64,000 bases of DNA from Lentisphaera marina (GTDB lineage: Bacteria > Verrucomicrobiota > Lentisphaeria > Lentisphaerales > Lentisphaeraceae), in the NCBI RefSeq assembly GCF_028745505.1, contig NZ_JAQZZL010000001.1, forward strand, positions 1,357,818 to 1,421,817, in the 5' to 3' direction. Shown piece after piece: positions 10,145 through 18,220 of this stretch. The position numbers and the translations under genes were made by a program. A model generated the notes under the pieces. That model worked only from the letters and a program-made list of their open reading frames with translations. It ran no database searches and had not been told where the DNA came from. Each line of letters begins with the position of its first letter. Position 1 is the stretch's first letter.

Positions 10145-10969
10145 GTGTTAAGTGATCGAGATTACATAAAGAATAGGGGTGGAGGGACTTGGCCGCTATT
10201 AAAGATTATTCTTGGCATATCTGTCCTTGTGAATGTGGCCGTCTTTTTGTCTCAAGGCCGATTGTGGGATACTTTTTCTCTAAATTTAAATGAGTTTAAA
10301 TCTGGTGCGATATGGCAACTCTTCACGAGTGTCTTTTTGGGCTCATCGAGCCAGCTGTTTTCATTTGTCTTTGACTTGCTTATTTTCTATTTTGCAGCGC
10401 TTCGATTAGAAGAGGCGGTCGGTGAATCGCGCCTAAGGATATTTTATAAAAAGATTTTTGGTGCGATTATGTTATCTATGCCTATTTTGTTAGTGTTCTT
10501 TTCGCATCAATCATTTGCTTTTTTATCGGCCTTAATGTTAGGGACGGTTTCTGCTTATGCATGGTCTTATTATTCTGTTAAAGCGAGGTTTTATATTTTC
10601 TTTGTCTTGCCCTTGGACTTAAGTGGTAAGAATATCTTATCTTTAATTATGGTCTATGCGATTTTAATTGCGTGGACACATCAATGGTCAATTTTAATCG
10701 TTTATGCACTAGTCTCTTGGGTGGCATATGACTTTTGTAAAAAGAGGTCTAAAAGAAAGCCTAAGAAAGAAAAAGTTCAGAAAAATGAAAAAAAAGCGAT
10801 AAAACGCAATGAAATACAAAAAGGCTTTAAGCGTATCGTTAAGGAAGATCTTGCCGACCCGGAAATAGATGCGATCTTAGATAAGATTTTATCACAGGGA
10901 ATTGAAAGTTTGACAGCTAAAGAAAAAGAGACTTTGGAATCAAGGAGTTCGACGAATGAAGATCAATAA
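10145..10969 (+). CDS. rhomboid-like membrane protein, probably without protease activity
   Basis: A 274-residue protein with about six hydrophobic segments up to residue 200, then a strongly basic cytosolic tail. The segment GAIWQLFTSVFLG followed by FYFAALRLEEAVGESRLR matches the rhomboid layout (WxxxT.xFxH, then LE..G..R). The C-terminal DPEIDAILDKILSQGIESLTAKEKETL is the short tail found on many rhomboids of Bacteroidetes and PVC bacteria (DUF6576-like). The catalytic GxSG and the active-site histidine are not visible at the expected places, so a pseudoprotease is likely (inference). The next gene overlaps by 14 bp. Confidence 0.7.
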   Translation: MLSDRDYIKNRGGGTWPLLKIILGISVLVNVAVFLSQGRLWDTFSLNLNEFKSGAIWQLFTSVFLGSSSQLFSFVFDLLIFYFAALRLEEAVGESRLRIFYKKIFGAIMLSMPILLVFFSHQSFAFLSALMLGTVSAYAWSYYSVKARFYIFFVLPLDLSGKNILSLIMVYAILIAWTHQWSILIVYALVSWVAYDFCKKRSKRKPKKEKVQKNEKKAIKRNEIQKGFKRIVKEDLADPEIDAILDKILSQGIESLTAKEKETLESRSSTNEDQ

Positions 10970-11648
10970 GTTTATAAGTTTCATTATACTGGCGTGTTTA
11001 GTAGCTTGTGCAGATTTGCAGGACGCAATGCCGGGAATGAGTTATAGCGACAGGACTTTATTGAAGGGGGTTCAGGCTTGTGCCACATACTCCATGCAGA
11101 AGGCAGTTGTTGATTTAGATAAGCAAGCAATCGGTGAAGAATTTTGGCTTTCCAATAAACGCGAGTTTCAAGACTTTGAAATGATTTTAAAAAAATTGAA
11201 AAAAGAAGACGAATTAACTGAATTGGTGGCTCTGTTGAATCAAACGACCGAGGAAGTCTTGAAGTTAGAGGCGCAATCGTTTAATGCGCAAATTTCAACT
11301 TTGCACGTTAGTGAAGATCCAGAATACTTGATGGAGTCGGGCTTTAGGGCCATTACTGATTATTATATGGGGAACTTAAAGATCCAAGGTCACGTAGGTG
11401 ATACGATGCTCAAGGTTATGCAAGAGAATGGGGCGCAAGAAAAATTTACTAATTTATTGAAGCTTTATAATGATATACCCTATCAGGAAAGCCCAATCGA
11501 ATTTGTTTTACATAGTAAATTAAGTTCGTTTTTATTGAATGAGCTTTCAGATCGTATGGCATTTCATGAGAAGGAGCTGAGGACAAATCCACAGCTGCGA
11601 AATACGCAAATACTTAAAAAGACATTTGCGGATTACGACTATATGTAA
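10956..11648 (+). CDS. lipoprotein, DUF4197-like
   Basis: A 230-residue protein with a lipoprotein signal (LACLVACADL, Cys around 19). The mature part is helical, with a layout like DUF4197: an N-terminal segment LLKGVQACATYSMQKAV, a central region and then DPEYLMESGFRAITDYY, which matches the DUF4197 pattern of an Asp-rich turn before a Thr/Tyr-aromatic helix. The similarity is judged by eye and is modest. Its start overlaps the rhomboid-like gene by 14 bp, so the two are co-expressed. The function of the family is unknown. Confidence 0.65.
   Translation: MKINKFISFIILACLVACADLQDAMPGMSYSDRTLLKGVQACATYSMQKAVVDLDKQAIGEEFWLSNKREFQDFEMILKKLKKEDELTELVALLNQTTEEVLKLEAQSFNAQISTLHVSEDPEYLMESGFRAITDYYMGNLKIQGHVGDTMLKVMQENGAQEKFTNLLKLYNDIPYQESPIEFVLHSKLSSFLLNELSDRMAFHEKELRTNPQLRNTQILKKTFADYDYM
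11594..11610. repeat. dispersed dyad, imperfect outer arm
   Basis: Core TGCG-AAATA-CGCA with outer arms GC/AA. Within the DUF4197-like lipoprotein gene, near its 3' end. Confidence 0.5.
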
Positions 11649-11687
11649 TTTGACTGAATTTTATAGAGAGCGTGTTCTTTGCTTTCT

Positions 11688-12638
11688 TTATTCGTCTTCT
11701 ACATCTAAATTTATTTTTACATCGGGCCAAAGGATTTTTGTGTCTCCTGGAGGCTGGAAATCAGGTGGCGTGTCCAAAGTTATTTTTCCAAATTTCCCGT
11801 CGGTATATGCACGTAAGATAAATTCTTCGGTTTTGCGGATGTCGGGTTCGTCACCAGGGAGTTTATAGCCCATTTTTGCGGCTATGGTCTTTAGGATGTC
11901 GTCATAATCAGTAACAGGAAAGGCGACTCCAAGACTTTTGAGGTACTTAAAGTTTTCGTGCTTAAATAACTGTGAAATCAAATAGGTGACCAAAAGGCTT
12001 TTACCAATTAGGTCTTGTTTAACCGCATTGATGAGACCTAGGCGAAGACCACATTCGACCAAGGGGTTTCCGGGTGGCATAATTCCAGGTGTGTCGAGGA
12101 GTTCCATGTCGTCGGCTAAAGTGATCCATTGTTGTGAACGAGTGACGCCTGGGCGAGGCCCTGTGCGAGCGGATTTTTTTCGATTCAGCGCATTGATTAA
12201 AGATGATTTTCCCACGTTGGGTACACCTGCAATCATGAGTCGAATAGGGCGGAAAAGTGGGCGGGTAGCACCTTTCTTTTTGCGATCTTCTTTAATGAGT
12301 TTACGAGCTGTTTCGGTGATTTGTTTTAAGCCGCGACGGTTGATGGTCTCGGTAATGACGTAATCACAATTTTCATATTTGGATTTTAGGTATTCAGCCC
12401 AATCTAAAGTTTTTTCATCTTCTGCTAAATCGGCCTTGTTAAGTACGATGAGAGTAGGTTTAGTTGAGGTGATTTTAATAAGTCCTTCATTGAGGGCTGA
12501 TACAGGGGTTCGGGCATCAGTTAAAATCATCACAACATCTACGAGCTTAAGCTGTTTGCGGATTTCGCGAGTCGCTTTGAGCATGTGTCCAGGATACCAT
12601 CCTACACCCTTAACAAAAGAGAAATCAAAATTTATCAT
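11688..12638 (-). CDS. rbgA: ribosome biogenesis GTPase YlqF/RbgA
   Basis: Circularly permuted GTPase that acts in late assembly of the 50S ribosomal subunit in the cytosol. The motif order shows the permutation: DARTPVSA near 41, G4 NKAD at 67-70, then G1 GVPNVGKSS at 138-146, the G2-like GVTRSQQW and G3 DTPG at 182-185. The N-terminal VGWYPGHMLKA is typical of YlqF. The length of 316 residues is slightly above the usual 280-300. Its start overlaps the stop of the preceding unknown gene (12635-13873) by 4 bp, so they form a coupled pair. Confidence 0.94.
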   Translation of the reverse strand: MINFDFSFVKGVGWYPGHMLKATREIRKQLKLVDVVMILTDARTPVSALNEGLIKITSTKPTLIVLNKADLAEDEKTLDWAEYLKSKYENCDYVITETINRRGLKQITETARKLIKEDRKKKGATRPLFRPIRLMIAGVPNVGKSSLINALNRKKSARTGPRPGVTRSQQWITLADDMELLDTPGIMPPGNPLVECGLRLGLINAVKQDLIGKSLLVTYLISQLFKHENFKYLKSLGVAFPVTDYDDILKTIAAKMGYKLPGDEPDIRKTEEFILRAYTDGKFGKITLDTPPDFQPPGDTKILWPDVKINLDVEDE

Positions 12639-13873
12639 TTGAAGAATCCTTCCAAACTAGGTAGAGCTAAGCGTTCTTCTTCGTTTGGATTAAGGTAGAT
12701 CTTAAATTTATCCTTGCAGTGATTGTCAAGCCAACTCAGGAAGTCAAAAATGGGGTTGATGTCCCAGTGGACTAAACCCATGACGTTTTTTCTTTCAATA
12801 TGTGAGGGGTGATAACAGATCCCTGGCTGGACGCCTTCAAGAATGAGGCCTTCGAAGCCTTCGACTTCAGAGAGTCGTCGACAAATCTTTTTCAATCGAC
12901 GGCTGATGATGGGGGATTGCCAACAAAGTTCTTCGCTCACTAAGCCACAGCAATAGGCTGGGGAACTTGGCACACTTAAGGCGTGGTCGGGCCAACTGAG
13001 TCCGCGATGAATGTTGAAATAAAGGTAGATGTTTTCGTCTGCAGCCTCCGCAATCATTCTATTTAAACGTTCAAAATCGACTTCTTGGCCAGCATTCTTG
13101 AAAGGGATATAGAGTTTTTTGTGTTGCGGGATATTTAGTTTTTTCTTGTCGTTATTCCAGGCAATGTGCCAAGTGAAGCGGTAGTTTCTTTGTTCTGGAA
13201 GAAAGTCTTCGCAACAAGCAAGGGGTTCGCGAATAAACTCGAGGCCAGTTTCTTTGAGGTGAATTTTGTATGAGCCACTCTCTGGGTGGTAGCCGAGGTT
13301 GTCTTCCCAGCGCCAAAGATCAAAACCAGTGCCAACTTCAATATCGATGCCGTCTTTGCGATGAAAGATGATGGCGAGTGGCGGGCGATGCCAATGGCCG
13401 ACCATGATTTCTTTGCCTTTCCATTGGGGGATCTCGCGCGTGTAGGCTTCGCTTCCTTCACATTGATGCTGTGCAGGTGGAATAACGGTGAAGGCTTCGT
13501 ATTTGCCTTTGAGTTTTAATGAGCCGACTGAAAAATGTCGATTAACCGTCGTGCCTTGACGTAAGTTGATGTCTTGAGTAATGCGTAATAGGTTTTTGTG
13601 ATAACGCGAGGTTTGTTTAAATTCACTTTCGCCACCAAAAGGGAGGTAGCCTTCGCTCTCTACAACAGATTGACCTGCACGATGATACTCTTTAACTTTA
13701 CGAGTGATGCACTGGGTGTCTTCTATGCCGCTGATGGAGCTTCGGATATCAGTAATAATTGATTTATTTTCAATTTTAATTTCAGCAGGGCCACCACAGC
13801 TTTCTGTAGGGTGAAGAGCTTGCCAGTTATTTTCGATGACGTGAATGTTTTTGTCTTCGTCTTTTTCGATCAT
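12635..13873 (-). CDS. protein of unknown function coupled to rbgA
   Basis: A 412-residue soluble protein with no signal peptide or membrane segment and no domain I recognise. It is rich in His, Trp and Cys (AYCCGL, EPLACCEDFLP, GHWHRPP). The C-terminal half (from about residue 255) looks like an alpha/beta fold ending in strand-helix units such as FEGLILEGVQPG, then GLVHWDINPIFDFLSWLD. This could suit a TIM-barrel-like glycoside-hydrolase or polysaccharide-processing fold, but that is weak inference. The start has a modest Shine-Dalgarno (CGGAAA). The last 4 bp overlap the RbgA start. Confidence 0.7.
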   Translation of the reverse strand: MIEKDEDKNIHVIENNWQALHPTESCGGPAEIKIENKSIITDIRSSISGIEDTQCITRKVKEYHRAGQSVVESEGYLPFGGESEFKQTSRYHKNLLRITQDINLRQGTTVNRHFSVGSLKLKGKYEAFTVIPPAQHQCEGSEAYTREIPQWKGKEIMVGHWHRPPLAIIFHRKDGIDIEVGTGFDLWRWEDNLGYHPESGSYKIHLKETGLEFIREPLACCEDFLPEQRNYRFTWHIAWNNDKKKLNIPQHKKLYIPFKNAGQEVDFERLNRMIAEAADENIYLYFNIHRGLSWPDHALSVPSSPAYCCGLVSEELCWQSPIISRRLKKICRRLSEVEGFEGLILEGVQPGICYHPSHIERKNVMGLVHWDINPIFDFLSWLDNHCKDKFKIYLNPNEEERLALPSLEGFFK

Positions 13874-14088
13874 ATATATTTCCGTTGCAACTAGATGAGT
13901 TGACTTTGATTAAGCATTTTTTATTTGACGAATCTAAACCTTATTACTTATAGATGAAACTGCTTTTACGATTTTTTCTTTATTTAGGTCTATAAATGAA
14001 AAATACATAAGAAAATGGCATCATTATTCCGCTTGTGCTTGTTTAGGTGGGGCAAGAAGTTAATTTAAGTAGATAAAGGGAATGTTAT

Positions 14089-15567
14089 ATGAGAATAATA
14101 CTGATTTTTTTGATGGCTTTGCTAAAGCTTTCTGCCCAAGAAATTGAGTCTATCGAGACAAAAGTGGACAAGAGCTTGGAGCGCTCAAAGCTTTTTGTTG
14201 ACCTTAAGAACAAGGGACCAGAAGCACGTGTTTTACATATTCTTCTCGATGGGGAATCCAATCAAGAAATGACTGGCCGTTTAGGTAGAGCACTAGAGAG
14301 AGCAGATGACGAATTTGTCGACGCCTTGATATTGGACTTACGAAATTTAGAAACGGACATTTCTCGGAGCATTCTACAAAATGAGAGCTTATTAAAATTC
14401 TCCGGCCCCATTTTTGTGTATGTGGAAGGTGAGTTAGGAGCTTCGGCACATCTATTTTTACTTGCTGCGGATAAAATTGTTCTTCATGATCAAGCAGTCT
14501 TACGTTATTCTGAACCGAAAATGTTTAATGATAAAGAAGCGGATCTAGAGCAGAAAAAAGAACTCAGGTCAATGCGTTTAAAAGCCTTTGTGGATAATGC
14601 TCAAGCCAGGAATCATAATGTTGACCTCGCTAGGACTTTATCGGATTGGCGAATTCCGCTTAAGCGTGCGGGGATCGATCACCAAGGTAATGAAGGCGGT
14701 TTTGCGATTACCGCACAGCAGGGACGCTTAGAAGAGGGGGGGCAAGTCCTGCTTAGTAAAGATATTGTTGGGTCATTTGATGAATTCACACGATTGTTTA
14801 TGGGGGATGCAGAAATTATTTCCTTTAAAGAAAGCACTTCCTATCTACTTGCTAAAAAGCTCATGCCTTTTTTGCCAGCTATTTGGATTGCGGTTATGAT
14901 TGCTCTCTTTATGGAGATGAATACGCCTGGCTTCGGGGTGGGAGGGAGTCTGGGTTCGGTTGGCTTGATATTTTGTTTATTTCTTCAATATCAATTGGGG
15001 ACAGCGGGGGTGTTAGATATCAGTCTGATTTTTATTGGCTTGGCTCTCTTAGCCGTAGAAGTTGTGGTTCTGCCGGGTTTTGGCATAGCAGGGATTTTGG
15101 GTATTCCAGCATTTGGCGCGGGAGTGGTAATGAGTTTTATAAATTTTGAAGCAATACCTGAAAATGAAGTGATTCGCAGTTCTTATCTCATGGATTCGTC
15201 GATGTTTGCCATGTTTAATTTATCAACGATAATCATCGGGACTTTTATAGGGACTTTGGCTGTAATGTATTACTTACCTAAAATGCGAATGAGCAATAGT
15301 GTGGTGTTACTCGATGGAGACAGGCAGGATGATATGGGAGTTGCTGAGCATATTGAGCCAGAGCTCGTGCAAGGACAAATAAGTGCAAGTGTTTTGCTTC
15401 ATAGTAAAGGTGTTGCTTTGACTGATTTGCGACCTGTGGGGTCAGCTAAAATTTGTAACGTTCATTTGGATGTGTTAACTCATGGTGAAATGTTAGATCA
15501 AGGGACTGAGATTATTGTGCTTGAGGTCGAGGGTAATCGCGTTGTGGTAGAGGAAGTTAATGACTAA
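14089..15567 (+). CDS. NfeD family membrane protein with N-terminal ClpP-like domain
   Basis: A 492-residue member of the NfeD/STOMP1510 family. A signal peptide (MRIILIFLMALLKLSAQ) precedes a ClpP/crotonase-like domain to about residue 250, where GELGASAHLFLLAADKIV marks the nucleophile region. About five hydrophobic segments follow between residues 260 and 405, then a C-terminal OB-fold domain (from about 425: ISASVLLHSKGVALTDLRPVG). Such proteins usually work with stomatin/SPFH partners in membrane quality control, but no stomatin gene is adjacent here. The start has AAGGGA upstream. The lipoate ligase-like gene overlaps its end by 8 bp. Confidence 0.85.
   Translation: MRIILIFLMALLKLSAQEIESIETKVDKSLERSKLFVDLKNKGPEARVLHILLDGESNQEMTGRLGRALERADDEFVDALILDLRNLETDISRSILQNESLLKFSGPIFVYVEGELGASAHLFLLAADKIVLHDQAVLRYSEPKMFNDKEADLEQKKELRSMRLKAFVDNAQARNHNVDLARTLSDWRIPLKRAGIDHQGNEGGFAITAQQGRLEEGGQVLLSKDIVGSFDEFTRLFMGDAEIISFKESTSYLLAKKLMPFLPAIWIAVMIALFMEMNTPGFGVGGSLGSVGLIFCLFLQYQLGTAGVLDISLIFIGLALLAVEVVVLPGFGIAGILGIPAFGAGVVMSFINFEAIPENEVIRSSYLMDSSMFAMFNLSTIIIGTFIGTLAVMYYLPKMRMSNSVVLLDGDRQDDMGVAEHIEPELVQGQISASVLLHSKGVALTDLRPVGSAKICNVHLDVLTHGEMLDQGTEIIVLEVEGNRVVVEEVND
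14701..14717. repeat. dispersed dyad, near-match
   Basis: TTTGCG-ATTAC-CGCACA inside the NfeD gene, encoding FAITAQ (codon phase 1). The core TGCG-N5-CGCA is intact. Confidence 0.5.
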
Positions 15568-16261
15568 AGAAAAATGGTTTTTATGGCAGGATGAGCAACA
15601 TTCAGCATCCGTTAATATGGCAATTGATGAAGCTTTGATGGAAAGATCCGTAGATTTACCTGGACCACTTCTGCGTTTGTATGAATGGCAAGATAAGTCG
15701 ATTTCTTTCGGTTATACACAAAAATTTGAAAAGGTGCCTCAGGATGGTTGCACTTTGGTGCGTCGACCAACGGGTGGGGGGATTGTTTATCATAAACATC
15801 ACTTTACCTACACGGTGATCTTACCTCCGAGTCATTGGATCGTAAAAGACACTAAGCCAGTTGAGAGTTATGCGTGGCTTAATCGATGTGTGCAAGAGGC
15901 TTTAAAGCAATTGAGTTTGGCTTCATCGCTGGCCGAGGAAGATATTCCCAAGTCAGTTGATAGAGCGGGAATGGTTTGTTTTGTGACTCCAACTCGTTAT
16001 GATCTTTTGTCTGAGGATAAGAAAATTGCGGGGTCTGCGCAGCGACGAACGAAGTTAGGGATGCTTCATCAAGGTTCAATAGAGTGTGAAGACTATGAGT
16101 TTTTGACGCCGGATTCATTACGTGCTGTTTTACCGAAGGGCTTCGAGCAAGTGATTCCTTGCGAGTTCGTCGCTTATAAACCTTATGATATGATTAAATC
16201 ACGTGTCAATGAGCTCGTTAAGGAAAAGTATAATAATGAATCATGGAATCAGAAGCGATGA
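15560..16261 (+). CDS. lipoate-protein ligase A family (BPL/LplA/LipB fold)
   Basis: A 233-residue member of the biotin/lipoate ligase fold, predicted to attach or transfer lipoyl or octanoyl groups to lipoyl domains. Visible motifs are SVNMAIDEALMERS, WQDKSISFGYTQ, the signature VRRPTGGGIVYH, and KKIAGSAQRRTKLGMLHQGSI with the conserved lysine. The C-terminal accessory domain of E. coli LplA is absent, as in the LipM/LipL octanoyltransferase group, so the reaction type is uncertain. A Shine-Dalgarno GAGGAAG sits in the end of the NfeD gene, and the next gene overlaps by 19 bp. Confidence 0.85.
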   Translation: MTKEKWFLWQDEQHSASVNMAIDEALMERSVDLPGPLLRLYEWQDKSISFGYTQKFEKVPQDGCTLVRRPTGGGIVYHKHHFTYTVILPPSHWIVKDTKPVESYAWLNRCVQEALKQLSLASSLAEEDIPKSVDRAGMVCFVTPTRYDLLSEDKKIAGSAQRRTKLGMLHQGSIECEDYEFLTPDSLRAVLPKGFEQVIPCEFVAYKPYDMIKSRVNELVKEKYNNESWNQKR

Positions 16262-16734
16262 AGAAGATACTTTTTGTTTGCTTAGGTAATATCTGTCGTT
16301 CACCTGCAGCGGAGGGCGTTTTTTTAGCAAAACTAGGAGAGAGAAACCTTAGTTCGAAATTCATAGTAGATTCTGTGGGTACGAGTGCTTGGCATATGGG
16401 AGAGCGAGCAGATGAACGTATGCTTCATCACGCTTCTAAGCGTTCTTATGACCTGCAATCACGCGCTCGTAAAGTGAAGGAATCAGACTTTGATGACTTT
16501 GATTTAATTATCGCTATGGATCAAAGTAATGTGCGCAATATGCAAAAGATTTGCGGAGGTCGCAAACATCATGCAAAGTATTTTTTGATGACTGACTTCT
16601 GCCGTGAGTACCAAGGCGAGAAAGAAATTCCCGACCCTTACTATGGCGGCGAGGAGGGCTTTGAAAAGGTGTTGGATCTATTAGAGGACTCTTGTGAAGA
16701 GTTGGTAAGGCAGCTAGAAGCTGGTGAAGTCTAA
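16243..16734 (+). CDS. low-molecular-weight protein tyrosine phosphatase
   Basis: Cytosolic phosphotyrosine (or arsenate reductase-like) phosphatase. The active-site loop CLGNICRS (Cys13, Arg19 from this start) sits at the N-terminus, IAMDQSNVRNM follows in the middle, and the general-acid Asp is in DPYYGG near residue 132. Length is typical. The family normally begins with KKILFVCLGN, so the second ATG at 16258 is the likelier start. It lies at the end of the NfeD-ligase-phosphatase operon and converges on the MATE gene with a 3-bp gap. Related enzymes often regulate exopolysaccharide kinases, but none is nearby. Confidence 0.93.
   Translation: MESEAMKKILFVCLGNICRSPAAEGVFLAKLGERNLSSKFIVDSVGTSAWHMGERADERMLHHASKRSYDLQSRARKVKESDFDDFDLIIAMDQSNVRNMQKICGGRKHHAKYFLMTDFCREYQGEKEIPDPYYGGEEGFEKVLDLLEDSCEELVRQLEAGEV
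16550..16566. repeat. dispersed dyad, exact TTTGCG-N5-CGCAAA
   Basis: Centre GAGGT. Inside the phosphatase gene, encoding ICGGRK (codon phase 2). Confidence 0.75.
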
Positions 16735-16737
16735 TTT

Positions 16738-18117
16738 TTAGTGAATGATCTTCTTAGTTTTCCAAATACCCGTTCTGAATCTTCGATAATATAAGATCCC
16801 AATTAAAATGATTAAGACGGTGAAAGTCGACCAAACATCTATGGGATGCATTCCGAGGATGTTGATTTCGATATAAGCAAGTACACAAGCTCCCCAGAAA
16901 ATAACAAAAGTTAAGCAAGTGGGGTAAATGAGGTCACCCGCGCCTTTGAGAACTCCAGCGTAAACGAGATGGATGGCATCAAAAGTCATGTATATACAGG
17001 CAATTCGTAGCATCGTGCTAGCCATTTGACTAGTTTCGTTGATTTCGCCATTGGTGAATATCTTGGCGAGTTCAGGGGCGAAAGTAAAGAATATAATAGC
17101 GAGTGTTCCCGAGTAAAGCATTGCGATCTTGAGTGCGTTATAACTGGTTCTTTCTGCTAGTTTGGTTTTTCCCATACCAATATATTTAGCACTCAGTGCA
17201 ATTACGGCAATTTGTATCCCTGTCATGGGTAAATAGGATAAAAGTTCCCAACTAAAGGTGATGGTGATGGCGGCAGCCGCGACAGGGCCCGCCGAGGCAA
17301 AAATAAGGATGAAAAAGTTGAAGCCCGAGAGTTGAAGAGTGAATTCGATACCCGCAGGGAGTCCCAGCTTTAGGAGAGCTTTCATTATGTTTCGATTGTA
17401 TCGAATGCTGAGGTGAGTTTTATGACTATCTCTATATGTATGGCTGAAGTAATAATAGATGAGTATGCACAAAACGATAAAAGATGAGATGACTGTGGCC
17501 CACGCCGCTCCGACAATGCCAAGTTCAGGAAGATTCCATTTACCAAAAATCAGGGCGTAGGTTAATGGGATGTTGATCAAGACCCCAATGAGAGCGCTTT
17601 TCATGATGATCATGGGTTTTCCGATACCAGAGAAAAAACTGGCAAGCACACATCTTAATAAAGTGATTATATGAGCAGAAACTAAGATTTGGTAGTATTG
17701 GGTCTCAAGTTTGAGTAGCCGCCCGCTGTGTCCGCAGAAGGCAAAGAAATCTCGAGCAAAAGGCAGAGTGAGAAAAAGGAATGGTGCGAAAAAACAGGCG
17801 AGTAGAATTCCTTGACCGGCTGCTAAGCCAGCTTCTGTATGAGATTTCTTTCCAGTGAATTGACCGCATAAAGCGTTGACTTGAGATAATAAGCCAAAGA
17901 ATAAAGTAACTGATAGAAAAGAGGTTAGGCCTCCGGACAAAGCGGCAGCCATGTCTATGGGAGATTTACCAGCAAGTAAATAGCGATCCGTAAACATCAA
18001 GATTGTGTCACTAGATTGCGTTATGATAATTGGAGTTGCTTGGATTAATAGAGCTTTAATCCCCCCAGGTCCACGCCATGATCTTTTTTGAGCTTCTATA
18101 AAATTTTGGAAATACAT
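16738..18117 (-). CDS. MATE family efflux transporter
   Basis: A 459-residue inner-membrane protein with about twelve hydrophobic segments in two related halves, the MATE layout. These transporters export cationic drugs or metabolites in exchange for Na+ or H+. Family-like segments include ATPIIITQSSDTILMFTDRY near the N-terminus, QVNALCGQFTGKKSHTEAG after the second segment, and GIVGAAWATVISS near residue 200. I see no close Shine-Dalgarno upstream of the ATG. The substrate cannot be inferred. It has a stand-alone position between a converging phosphatase gene and rodA. Confidence 0.9.
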   Translation of the reverse strand: MYFQNFIEAQKRSWRGPGGIKALLIQATPIIITQSSDTILMFTDRYLLAGKSPIDMAAALSGGLTSFLSVTLFFGLLSQVNALCGQFTGKKSHTEAGLAAGQGILLACFFAPFLFLTLPFARDFFAFCGHSGRLLKLETQYYQILVSAHIITLLRCVLASFFSGIGKPMIIMKSALIGVLINIPLTYALIFGKWNLPELGIVGAAWATVISSFIVLCILIYYYFSHTYRDSHKTHLSIRYNRNIMKALLKLGLPAGIEFTLQLSGFNFFILIFASAGPVAAAAITITFSWELLSYLPMTGIQIAVIALSAKYIGMGKTKLAERTSYNALKIAMLYSGTLAIIFFTFAPELAKIFTNGEINETSQMASTMLRIACIYMTFDAIHLVYAGVLKGAGDLIYPTCLTFVIFWGACVLAYIEINILGMHPIDVWSTFTVLIILIGILYYRRFRTGIWKTKKIIH

Positions 18118-18220
18118 GGAGGTAAAGATGCTTGAGCTTTATTAAAATAAAAAGCATGTGAATGAATTAGAGCTAAAGTTTTGATGTTTGTATGATTACT
18201 CTTGTCCTTTATGGAGGAGT

